Shown: piece by piece, positions 1-6,398 of the stretch
Layout: every line of letters begins with the position of its first letter
Numbering within the stretch: the first letter of the stretch is position 1
From: SZUA-287 sp036397975
GTDB taxonomy: Bacteria; Bacteroidota; Ignavibacteria; UBA10030; UBA6906
Length of the DNA: 48,517 nt
Direction of reading: 5' to 3'
NCBI GenBank assembly: GCA_036397975.1
Contig: DASWHW010000140.1
Coordinates: 1-48,517 of the forward strand
Program-made: the position numbers and the translations under genes
Notes under the pieces: model-generated
What the model was told of the DNA's origin: nothing
The model's database searches: none
What the model saw: only the letters and a program-made list of their open reading frames with translations

Positions 1-135
1 TGTCATTTTGTTAATGTTGGTCTTCTTCAACCTCTCGTAGAGTGTGTCCTTCTCTCCATGTGACTGTGACAACCCTCCTCCTACGAACATGGTTACGGCG
101 AGGAAACTCAACAGGCAGATTCTTTTGGTATTCAT
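1..135 (-). CDS. Secreted protein, N-terminal fragment (runs off the left edge)
   Basis: Reading leftwards from an ATG at 135-133, the frame is open for 45 codons to the window edge. The start is MNTKRICLLSFLAVTM, a short basic N-terminus followed by a hydrophobic stretch and then a polar region beginning SQSHGEKDT. This is the layout of a Sec signal peptide with a likely cleavage near GLSQS, so the product is probably exported. A weak AAGG lies about 8 bases before the ATG. Only the signal peptide and about 20 mature residues are visible, so the family cannot be named. The overlapping longer frame at 11-223 has no such organisation and was not used. Confidence 0.55.
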   Translation of the reverse strand, partial: MNTKRICLLSFLAVTMFVGGGLSQSHGEKDTLYERLKKTNINKMT

Positions 136-413
136 TTGAAACCTTACTCGGCTGTGTATTGGCATGAGCATGAGGAGGACATCCACGGCTACAGAAAGAT
201 AGCCAATAACGCATTATTTGCAACCCTTACAACTCCTGACTACTAATCAGGTGTCTAACGAGTAAAAAGTTTTCTGGTAGTTCACTGACATCAATATAAG
301 TGAGCAGCGTTTGCATAGCACGCTGCTAGCCTTGCCTCTATGTTCATAACTCCATACCTTTAGGTCGTAATCAGTGACAGTCTACACTGTAGACAGTGAA
401 CAGTTGGTAAATC
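136..413. other. Non-coding stretch with two small hairpins
   Basis: I see no credible gene here. It holds a perfect 8-bp inverted repeat (303-310 with 320-327, 9-base loop) and a 6-bp one (380-385 with 389-394, 3-base loop). Neither is followed by a T run on either strand, so they are not convincing rho-independent terminators. The promoter of the minus-strand gene at 1-135 should lie in the left part, but I could not identify a -7 element. Confidence 0.4.
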
Positions 414-526
414 CAACGGAGCGTAGCGCAGTTCCGTTGTCGTTCCGACTGTGTCGTAACGACACGAGAATCCTCGTGGCGCTCTAAGGGTTAAACACGA
501 CAGCGCCACGGGACCCGGTAGCGCAC
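414..526 (+). pseudogene. Broken 5' half of tRNA-Pro, split by an 82-base insert
   Basis: Bases 414-431 are identical to 772-789, and 514-526 are identical to 790-802. Joined together they reproduce 31 consecutive bases covering the 5' flank, acceptor strand and D arm of the intact tRNA-Pro gene downstream. The two pieces are separated by 432-513, which contains a 7-bp palindrome (451-465) and a longer hairpin (471-483 with 502-513, one bulge). No anticodon or 3' half follows; after four more bases the nuclease start codon begins. This is therefore a remnant and not a functional tRNA. The identity of both pieces is read directly; the interpretation as an insertion-split duplicate is inference. 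Confidence 0.7.
432..513. repeat. 82-base palindromic insert inside the tRNA remnant
   Basis: This sequence interrupts the duplicated tRNA 5' half exactly between its bases 431 and 514. It contains GTGTCGT-A-ACGACAC (451-465) and a 9-bp perfect stem, 475-483 with 502-510, which extends by three pairs past a one-base bulge. Such compact foldable sequences resemble REP or MITE-like elements, but I see no terminal repeats or target duplication that would prove mobility. No second copy was noticed in the window. Confidence 0.4.
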
Positions 527-530
527 AGAG

Positions 531-797
531 ATGGCCTATTTCGTTTACATTCTGAAGAGCCAAAGGACAGGGTCGTATTACGTTGGGCAGACACAGGATG
601 TAGGATCGCGCGTTGAAAAGCACAATGCGGGGGAAGTGAGATCATCGAAGTCAGGGGGACCGTGGGACCTCGTACATGTCGAGGAGTTCTCAACGAGAGG
701 ACGAGCAGTATCTCGCGAGCGGGAGATCAAAAGTAAGAAAAGCAGAGCCTTTATCGATAAGTTGATAGACACAACGGAGCGTAGCGCAGCCCGGTAG
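531..797 (+). CDS. GIY-YIG family nuclease, tRNA-associated
   Basis: This is an 88-residue single-domain GIY-YIG protein of the UvrC-N/UPF0213 size class. The core motifs are visible: YFVYILKS at residues 3-10, YYVGQT at 16-21 (the second half of GIY-x-YIG), and an R/H-containing helix, DVGSRVEKHNAG, at 23-34. A basic RAVSREREIKSKK segment near 58-70 carries the family's conserved Glu. The family cleaves DNA as homing or repair nucleases; the target of this one is unknown. The stop codon TAG (795-797) lies within the D loop of the downstream tRNA-Pro, so the last eight residues (TTERSAAR) are read mostly from tRNA sequence. The start is preceded by a remnant of the same tRNA, suggesting that the gene inserted into or travelled with the tRNA. 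No strong ribosome site is visible; AGAG precedes the ATG. Confidence 0.85.
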   Translation: MAYFVYILKSQRTGSYYVGQTQDVGSRVEKHNAGEVRSSKSGGPWDLVHVEEFSTRGRAVSREREIKSKKSRAFIDKLIDTTERSAAR

Positions 798-802
798 CGC
801 AC
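772..802 (+). repeat. 31-base direct repeat of the tRNA 5' half (intact copy)
   Basis: This is the uninterrupted copy of the sequence found in two pieces at 414-431 and 514-526. It spans three bases of flank and the first 28 bases of tRNA-Pro. Together the copies flank the GIY-YIG gene as a direct repeat, as expected if insertion into a tRNA gene regenerated a complete tRNA at one end. Confidence 0.75.
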
Positions 803-848
803 CTGAATGGGGTTCAGGGGGTCGGGGGTTCAAATCCCCCCGCTCCGA
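775..848 (+). tRNA. tRNA-Pro, anticodon GGG
   Basis: The cloverleaf can be folded by eye. Acceptor strands 775-781 (CGGAGCG) and 841-847 (CGCTCCG) pair fully, and the D arm closes GCGC with GCGC (784-787 with 797-800). The anticodon stem is 802-806 with 814-818. The seven-base loop 807-813 is ATGGGGT, giving anticodon GGG (809-811) for proline CCC codons. The T stem 824-828 with 836-840 encloses TTCAAAT. The discriminator base is A848 and the CCA end is not encoded. A strong terminator follows directly. The 5' end overlaps the stop codon of the GIY-YIG gene by 23 bases. Confidence 0.95.
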
Positions 849-857
849 CTTGAGAAG

Positions 858-886
858 AGCACCAAGCGATTGGTGCTTTTTTTTTC
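858..886 (+). terminator. Rho-independent terminator after tRNA-Pro
   Basis: An 8-bp perfect stem, AGCACCAA (858-865) with TTGGTGCT (870-877), encloses a GCGA tetraloop. A run of eight further T residues follows. It ends the tRNA transcript and separates it from the downstream gene. Confidence 0.9.
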
Positions 887-952
887 GCCGGTTTGCCTTT
901 TCCATGTCGCTTCTCTACACTATACGGCATCAATCCTTTAGATGACCTTCTG

Positions 953-1510
953 ATGTATAGACTCTTTGATCGTGACAGAAACGAAATCACCTATCGTGAT
1001 CTTCAGAACAAAGGGGCATGGTGCCGCAAAGGTTTCTCGAAGGAAGAAGTTTTTGTCGCGCTGTACGGTCCTCAACTTAACATCGTCCTGAATCCTGCGA
1101 AAAAAAAAGATCCTTATGCGGTGGACTTATTGGATAAAGGTACATCGAAGCTCGCCGATCTGAAAACACAGAATACACCATTCTTCCAGGCGCGTTCACG
1201 GTATGATATCGACCCTCAGCGCGCTGTTGTTTTTAACATCAAAGATGAGGAGCGTTATGGAAATCTCTATCCTGATATCGATATCCTTTTTTGGGTGGAC
1301 TGGCAGGTTGTCCATTTTGAAATGAATAATGAAAAGATCGACATTAAGCCGATGATTGGTGTGTGGAAAATTGGCTTTCAACAACTGAGAAAGTTGTGTG
1401 CCGCTTCGCCAATACACCGCTATCAACAACGAATCAACGACCTGCGGGGAAATGCAAAACGGAGTTACGTGCTTAACCTCTTCGACAAAGCGTTTGAGAA
1501 GGTTGCCTAG
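953..1510 (+). CDS. Unrecognised protein with a possible PD-(D/E)XK nuclease motif
   Basis: This is a soluble protein of about 185 residues that I do not recognise; no signal peptide or membrane segment is visible. The central part reads DLLDKGTSKLADLKTQNTPF. The D...DLK spacing resembles the D-(E/D)xK core of PD-(D/E)XK nucleases, and a later acidic/aromatic DIDILFWVDW could be a core strand. This is a resemblance only. The ATG at 953 was chosen because the longer frame would need a TTG at 893, just behind the tRNA terminator and without a ribosome site. The residues before 953 (YGINPLDDLL) nevertheless look protein-like, so the N-terminus may have been truncated. Its position beside a tRNA/GIY-YIG arrangement fits accessory DNA. 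Confidence 0.5.
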   Translation: MYRLFDRDRNEITYRDLQNKGAWCRKGFSKEEVFVALYGPQLNIVLNPAKKKDPYAVDLLDKGTSKLADLKTQNTPFFQARSRYDIDPQRAVVFNIKDEERYGNLYPDIDILFWVDWQVVHFEMNNEKIDIKPMIGVWKIGFQQLRKLCAASPIHRYQQRINDLRGNAKRSYVLNLFDKAFEKVA

Positions 1511-1574
1511 GTCCATCAATTTCTTGCCCCTCGATTTGAAGAGCGTAAGTCTCATAAAACATATTAAACAATCG

Positions 1575-2843
1575 ATGAACAAACGGAAGACAGTTTTGAT
1601 CGCGGTTATTTGTTCTGGCATGATACTGACTTCATGCTCACGGGAGAACCGCGCGAACGAGGAAGAGATCGAAAATATGCGCGCCTGCATGGAATCGTTT
1701 CTTCAGGCTCGAACAATAGCAATCCTCCACGACACGGATCTGCCCGATTCATTTTTGGCGCTTCAACAAAACACGGTTTCGACTTCCGCGGTCAGCGTCA
1801 TCCGCAAGGCCATGAATGTTGAACAAGATAGCGTGCAGAAAGTTCGCCTTAGATACCTGCAATGGTTTGTCGGTGATATGGTGGAAGCTTCGAATCACGG
1901 CGTGTCATGGGAGAAACTGATGGGGTTTGATTCATATCGAACGTTTACTGAGAATCGATATGGACTCTCTCTTGAAGATTTGCGAAAACGTGCCGAAGCA
2001 CTGCTTGACTCGACGGGGATTGACTTCACAGGAATGAAGGAAAGATTGAGCGCGGATTCAGAATCCAACCTATCGCGGTATAACCGGTTTTTCCCAGGTG
2101 ATTCAACTGCTTCATACGCTCAGGCATTATTGAGAACTCTGACAATGGAAAATGCCAAGCGACCGATGATTACCACTGACCCGTTGATTGGAAAGACTCG
2201 GTTTACAACAGTGGATGTCGGCAACGAGGTGGATCTTCACGTTCCGCAACGCGACGGGTTGTACTCTTACCGGGATGCCTGGCATGGCATAGGTGAAGCC
2301 GCGTACATGGGAAATATTGATGAGCATGCACTTGAGTTTAAGAATATCGTTGACGAGGTGACACCGAAGGTCTTCGGGTATCTTTTTCGAGACCTTGTGA
2401 GCAGCCACATCTGGCTCCGACAAAGAACACAGCTTCCTGTGGCGGATCTTAAGGATATTGTATTGCATCTAGCACATGTCCGCTTGTCTGAAATCAGACT
2501 AGTCGCGCAGGAGACGCTGTCTGAAATTAAACAAGTAGAAGAGGGAGCTGTCGGAAAAGGACAAAAGCCGCTCAGATCTTCGATCAAATTCAAATCCCTT
2601 CTGATTGCCTCACAACTAAAACAGTATCTCGGTAACTCATATGGTCAGAACTGGTTTGAAAACCCGGAGGCGGGTAGATTCCTTCGGCGCATTGCATCGG
2701 GTGGCTCTAGAACTCTCTCCAATGAGATCCTCCGGAGAATACAAGCCGACTCGTTATCGGAGATTCCCTTGGTAGAAGAGCTTCGCCAGATGATCGTTCT
2801 TGCCGCGAAGCCATTTGTTGCCACAAAACAGACACATCGATGA
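1575..2843 (+). CDS. Lipoprotein resembling M3/M2-type gluzincin peptidase without HExxH
   Basis: This is a 422-residue lipoprotein. The ATG at 1575 gives MNKRKTVLIAVICSGMILTS followed by Cys, a type II signal peptide with lipobox LTSC; the longer frame from 1398 overlaps the previous gene and lacks this. The long helical body and the C-terminal segment YGQNWFENPEAGRFLRRI resemble M3/M2-like metallopeptidases, where a similar YG..W..NPEAG.FL block follows the active site. At the expected zinc site the sequence reads DAWHGIGEAAYMGN in place of HExxH, so the catalytic Glu and second His pattern are not intact. The protein may be a non-catalytic family member or use a different ligand set. The stop overlaps the next start (ATGA), so it is translationally coupled to the DNA glycosylase. 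Family assignment is from memory of the fold pattern. Confidence 0.5.
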   Translation: MNKRKTVLIAVICSGMILTSCSRENRANEEEIENMRACMESFLQARTIAILHDTDLPDSFLALQQNTVSTSAVSVIRKAMNVEQDSVQKVRLRYLQWFVGDMVEASNHGVSWEKLMGFDSYRTFTENRYGLSLEDLRKRAEALLDSTGIDFTGMKERLSADSESNLSRYNRFFPGDSTASYAQALLRTLTMENAKRPMITTDPLIGKTRFTTVDVGNEVDLHVPQRDGLYSYRDAWHGIGEAAYMGNIDEHALEFKNIVDEVTPKVFGYLFRDLVSSHIWLRQRTQLPVADLKDIVLHLAHVRLSEIRLVAQETLSEIKQVEEGAVGKGQKPLRSSIKFKSLLIASQLKQYLGNSYGQNWFENPEAGRFLRRIASGGSRTLSNEILRRIQADSLSEIPLVEELRQMIVLAAKPFVATKQTHR

Positions 2844-3760
2844 CGGCGAGCAGGTTTCGACAACAGTTGACGCTCCGCGTTCCACAGGATTTCGACTTTT
2901 GGCGAACTGTTTACAGTCACGGATGGTGTGCGCTTCCACCTTTTTCTTCGAACAAATCTGACCGGTCGCTAACAAGAGTCGTTTCTCTCAACGGAAAGAA
3001 GCCCATCCTCTGTACGCTCTTTTGTGATGCGAAGACAATTCAGGTGAAAATGGAAAGTGGCAATCGACTAACGGCAGGGGAGAAAGAAGAAATCGCTCGC
3101 CAGCTAGCAACATGTCTCCGGTTGAACGAAAGCTTCCAGGAATTCCACCAGACTGCTCGCCGGTACCCTTCTTACCGATGGATTGCGAATGCCCGAGCAG
3201 GAAGGATGTTGCGCGCTCCAACCATGTTCGAGGATGCAGTGAAGATGATCTGTACGACCAACTGTACATGGGGTCTCACCACTTTAATGGTGACCAATCT
3301 TGTCAGATCGTTTGGCCTTTCCGCTCCGGATGGATCAAAAGCCTTTCCAACACCAGAGGTAATTGCAGGGACTTCTGAACGTTTCTTGAGAAAAGAAGTC
3401 AAGGCTGGATATAGAGCTCCGTACATCCTTGAGTTTGCTCAAAAAGTTGCGTCAGCAAAAACAGATGTTGAAGCCTGGCGATCATCAGAGGCTCCGACAG
3501 AGGAACTCTTTAAGGAAATGAGAACGGTGAAAGGAATAGGCCCCTACGCAGCCGGCAACCTCTTGAAGCTGTGCGGGCGATATGATTATCTGGGTCTTGA
3601 TTCATGGGTGCGTGGAAAATATTATGAGATTCATTCAAAGGGGAGAGCGGTGAAGGATAACACTATCGAAAGGCATTATCAGAAATATGGAACCTGGCGC
3701 GGATTATTTTTCTGGCTTGAGATGACGCGACATTTCCATGATGAGAAATTCAGTTTCTAA
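2840..3760 (+). CDS. HhH-GPD DNA glycosylase (AlkA/OGG-like)
   Basis: This is a 306-residue base-excision DNA glycosylase. The helix-hairpin-helix is at about residues 228-241 (TVKGIGPYAAGNLL). The catalytic aspartate follows in YLGLDSWVR (D254), matching the conserved Asp of the HhH-GPD superfamily. The bifunctional-lyase lysine seen in OGG1 hairpins is not evident (GPYAAG in its place), so a monofunctional AlkA-like activity on alkylated or oxidised bases is more likely. The N-terminal 110 residues have the divergent beta-rich character of the AlkA/OGG N-domain. The start ATG overlaps the upstream stop by four bases. It would act in the cytoplasm in base excision repair. The exact lesion preference cannot be read from sequence. 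Confidence 0.8.
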   Translation: MTASRFRQQLTLRVPQDFDFWRTVYSHGWCALPPFSSNKSDRSLTRVVSLNGKKPILCTLFCDAKTIQVKMESGNRLTAGEKEEIARQLATCLRLNESFQEFHQTARRYPSYRWIANARAGRMLRAPTMFEDAVKMICTTNCTWGLTTLMVTNLVRSFGLSAPDGSKAFPTPEVIAGTSERFLRKEVKAGYRAPYILEFAQKVASAKTDVEAWRSSEAPTEELFKEMRTVKGIGPYAAGNLLKLCGRYDYLGLDSWVRGKYYEIHSKGRAVKDNTIERHYQKYGTWRGLFFWLEMTRHFHDEKFSF

Positions 3761-3766
3761 ATTCGA

Positions 3767-4099
3767 ATGACGAAAGCAGAAGCGGCAGAGGAAATAGATA
3801 AAGAACTGAGCATGGCTGCGCGTGCTCGCATTGTCGGCAATGAGGGCATGGTGCGTGTGTGTGCTCGCCGCGCTGCAGGTGGTGCTCTTCGGTTTTGGCT
3901 TCATTCGAATCCGCGGCACGAATGGATGGGAGACGTCATCCGGCAACTTCAGGTACTTTCGAAGGAAGAGAGTGTCCCTGTGGAAGTGCGTGAGGCTGCG
4001 GCACGACTAACAACGCGGGTCACTCCTCAATTCGAGTCTCCACATTCTCAGGACCCACTCACTGACTGCAAAACCATCGTTGATTTCCTCATGCAATAA
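3767..4099 (+). CDS. Conserved hypothetical protein, helical
   Basis: This is a 110-residue cytosolic protein, mostly helical and rich in Ala, Arg and Glu. I recall similar short proteins in Bacteroidota with the same pattern: an N-terminal helix MTKAEAAEEIDKELSMAARA, a middle RVCARRAAGGAL, then a conserved AAARLTTRVTP followed by DPLTDCKTIVDFL near the C-terminus. No catalytic motif is obvious. The layout is compatible with a HEPN-like helical bundle, but the HEPN RxxxxH signature is not seen. It starts 6 bases after the glycosylase stop, suggesting co-transcription with the repair gene and with dCTP deaminase downstream. Function is unknown. Confidence 0.65.
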   Translation: MTKAEAAEEIDKELSMAARARIVGNEGMVRVCARRAAGGALRFWLHSNPRHEWMGDVIRQLQVLSKEESVPVEVREAAARLTTRVTPQFESPHSQDPLTDCKTIVDFLMQ

Positions 4100-4208
4100 T
4101 CTTTGCATTTCGAAGGGATTTTCCAGAATTTGTTCGCGCGCAGCGGTACCTTACCCCACAGAAATCGCTGTTTCTGAATTAACATCATCTGGCAAAGTCT
4201 ACCCACCC

Positions 4209-4748
4209 ATGATACTTTCTGATACAAAGATCCTTGAAGAAATTGAGAAGGGGACAATCGTAATCGACCCCTTTGATCGACAATGCTTGGGGAGCAATTC
4301 TTATGACGTCCATTTGGGAATGCACCTGGCTGTATATAAGGACGATATTCTTGATGCGAAGACTCATAATAAGGTAGACTACTTTACGATTCCAGAGGAA
4401 GGACTAATTCTTCTTCCGCATCGCCTCTATCTTGGTGTTACGGAAGAATACACTGAATCGCATGCGCATGTACCGTTTCTTGAAGGGAAGAGCAGCATTG
4501 GCAGGTTAGGGATCGACATTCATGCGACTGCCGGGAAAGGTGACATCGGCTTCTGCAACACCTGGACTCTGGAGATATCTGTGAAACAGCCGGTCCGAGT
4601 ATACCGCGGGATGCCAATCGGACAGCTGATTTATTTCGAGGCGGTCGGCGAAGTGTCTACTTCGTATAGGGCAAAAACATCGGCCAAATACAATACTCGG
4701 ACGGATAAGCCGGTCGAGTCGATGATGTGGAAGAATTTTGAGAAGTAG
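4209..4748 (+). CDS. dcd: dCTP deaminase
   Basis: This is a 179-residue nucleotide deaminase converting dCTP to dUTP for thymidylate synthesis. Family signatures are visible: N-terminal MILSDTKILEEIEKG, the LGSNSYDVHLG block (28-37), GKSSIGRLGI (93-102) with the substrate-binding Ser/Arg, and TLEIS (120-124) with the catalytic Glu at 122. RGMPIGQLIYF (133-143) closes the trimer fold. The ATG at 4209 matches the family N-terminus exactly; the longer frame from 4080 adds an unrelated leader overlapping the previous gene. The IDIHATAGKGDIGF region could suit either a monofunctional enzyme or the bifunctional deaminase/dUTPase type, and I cannot separate the two. It lies downstream of a DNA repair gene in a plausible nucleotide-maintenance operon. 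Confidence 0.93.
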   Translation: MILSDTKILEEIEKGTIVIDPFDRQCLGSNSYDVHLGMHLAVYKDDILDAKTHNKVDYFTIPEEGLILLPHRLYLGVTEEYTESHAHVPFLEGKSSIGRLGIDIHATAGKGDIGFCNTWTLEISVKQPVRVYRGMPIGQLIYFEAVGEVSTSYRAKTSAKYNTRTDKPVESMMWKNFEK

Positions 4749-4769
4749 GGGAGAGATGAAGTGTATAGT

Positions 4770-5261
4770 TCACTCGTTTCCAATTCGCTCGAGATCGGCT
4801 TCCGTAAGTCGATAGACATTCCATTCCTTCAAATGCGTCGCGCCAAGCTTTCGGTAAAAGTTGATGGCCAGCAAATTCCAATCGAGAACTGCCCACTCCA
4901 TCCTCCCACAGCCTCTTTTGCGGGCTTCCGTTGCGATCTTCCTGAACAACGCGTATCCAATTCCACTCTTTCGGTATTCCGGCAGTACAAACAAATCTTC
5001 CAGGTAGAGAGTTGGGAGTGCAAGGAACGTCGAGTACGTTTCGAAAACGATTGCGTAACCAACCGGCGTAATCCCCATTTCTGCTAAGTAGACTTCAAAT
5101 CGAGGTGTTGATGCGGACATATCCCGTTCAAGCCGCTTCTTCGCTTCGGTATTGGGAGGTTCCAGCTTTTCGTAGGCCGCCAACCCATCGATCAGTTGAA
5201 GAAAAGAATTGGCATCGTCAGTCGTTGCCCTGCGAATGAGAAGTTTAGCTTTTTCCATCAT
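4770..5261 (-). CDS. GNAT acetyltransferase, diamine/thialysine (SSAT)-like
   Basis: This is a 163-residue single-domain GNAT enzyme. The acetyl-CoA binding loop is FVLPEYRKSGIGYALF (R-x-x-G-x-G type). The preceding strand LPTLYLEDL and the following GCGRMEWAVLDWN with AINFYRKLGA are very characteristic of the spermidine/spermine and thialysine N-acetyltransferase subgroup. The probable substrate is a polyamine or lysine analogue, but small-amine specificity is not proven. The start is taken at the MMEKAK methionine (5261), just inside the end of the upstream O-antigen-ligase-like gene (17-base overlap). The frame can be extended upstream to 5348, but that leader overlaps the neighbour and is unlike the family. 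Confidence 0.85.
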   Translation of the reverse strand: MMEKAKLLIRRATTDDANSFLQLIDGLAAYEKLEPPNTEAKKRLERDMSASTPRFEVYLAEMGITPVGYAIVFETYSTFLALPTLYLEDLFVLPEYRKSGIGYALFRKIATEARKRGCGRMEWAVLDWNLLAINFYRKLGATHLKEWNVYRLTEADLERIGNE

Positions 5262-6396
5262 AACCCTTTTGGATGATTGACAGTGAGATCCCGACCGTCG
5301 TCCACCACACCGTACCCAGAACGGCCGTCGATGCAACAAGGCCGACACAAGAAAACATTACACAACTCACGAACACCACAGTGACCGTTCTCGTGAGAAT
5401 CTTCATCTCGTGATCAATTGGATGAAGCCCGGATCGAAACATCGTTACCAAAATATACACGGTTAAGCCAGCCAAGGCAATTCCCGCAATCCATCCCGAC
5501 TCAATGATCGTTTGCAGGAATTCGTTGTGCCAGCTGGCAGGCGATGCGTTAATAAAAGAAAGGGCTTTCGGTTGAATGATCGATGGAAATGAGCCGGGCC
5601 CATAACCGAACAACGGAACTGAGGGAAGAAGGTTGAAAGCGAGATCCCAAATTACAAAACGATCCGTTGGGTTCCCGTTGATAATCCAAAGGAATTTGAG
5701 GCGGAGTATTTCGGGTCCGAAGAAGATCAAAAACATAGAAGCGAACGCCCACGAAAGAGCATATCGCATGTTGAAAGACGCAAGAAGGAGAACACCACCC
5801 ATGGAGAGTACTGCAAAGGGAGTTCGCAAAGTGCGAACTGAAAGTGATGTAAAGATCAACATCGCAACGATCATCGTGATCGTCTTTGTCTTACCGTGTG
5901 AAGAAAGGAACGCTGCTACCGATACGATTCCAGCGAGTGCAAGAAGATCAGCGGTTGTGGTATTTCCGAGGAAGGAGTGCTCAAGAAACTGTAGGGTACC
6001 CACTGAGGAAAGTACGATCGTGAAAATTGCCGCTACAGCCGCTGAAAGGATAAACGCCCATGCGCAACGGTGTGTTTGTTGCCGATGAGAGCAAAGGACA
6101 TATGCTGCGGGAACAAGGAGGACATGCCACAATTTTCCGATTACAACGAGTGGAGAAGCACTTGATTGTGGTGTTGACAGTGAAAGCAATACCCCGAGAA
6201 CGTAGATGGCAACGACGGACAAAATGATGGAGACACTTCTTGTGGGACGAACGGTCAACCTTCGACGGACGGTTAATTCGAACAGACCTGCAACAACAGC
6301 AAGGATACTGAACAACTCAACAAGGGCTGTCGACCAAAAACTTGCAGCGAAGATGGCAGGCAACAACCACATGCCGTAGCGTCGTATGTCTTTCAA
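5245..6396 (-). CDS. O-antigen ligase / polymerase family membrane protein
   Basis: This is a 383-residue integral membrane protein with about ten hydrophobic segments. The periplasmic loop between later helices contains GYGPGSFPSI and WHNEFLQTIIESGWIAG, the H-N-x-x-L-Q-x-x-x-E-x-G signature of the Wzy_C/O-antigen ligase superfamily. Such proteins transfer or polymerise undecaprenyl-linked glycans at the outer face of the inner membrane. The frame starts with TTG at 6396, preceded by GGAAG, three bases past the stop of rtcB; an ATG eight codons later is an alternative. No other polysaccharide gene is next to it, so the acceptor (lipid A, protein or glycan chain) cannot be deduced. Confidence 0.75.
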   Translation of the reverse strand: MKDIRRYGMWLLPAIFAASFWSTALVELFSILAVVAGLFELTVRRRLTVRPTRSVSIILSVVAIYVLGVLLSLSTPQSSASPLVVIGKLWHVLLVPAAYVLCSHRQQTHRCAWAFILSAAVAAIFTIVLSSVGTLQFLEHSFLGNTTTADLLALAGIVSVAAFLSSHGKTKTITMIVAMLIFTSLSVRTLRTPFAVLSMGGVLLLASFNMRYALSWAFASMFLIFFGPEILRLKFLWIINGNPTDRFVIWDLAFNLLPSVPLFGYGPGSFPSIIQPKALSFINASPASWHNEFLQTIIESGWIAGIALAGLTVYILVTMFRSGLHPIDHEMKILTRTVTVVFVSCVMFSCVGLVASTAVLGTVWWTTVGISLSIIQKGYDGKS

Positions 6397-6398
6397 GA

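Noticed and set aside
303..394. Two hairpins as terminators or recombination (dif-like) sites
   Set aside because: No T run on either strand, and the sequences do not match a dif-type two-arm core.
360..693. Minus-strand frames over the GIY-YIG gene
   Set aside because: They are antisense to a recognisable nuclease and the tRNA remnant, and show no protein-like organisation.
1398..1574. N-terminal extension of the M3-like lipoprotein
   Set aside because: It overlaps the previous gene and would bury the lipoprotein signal peptide that begins at 1575.
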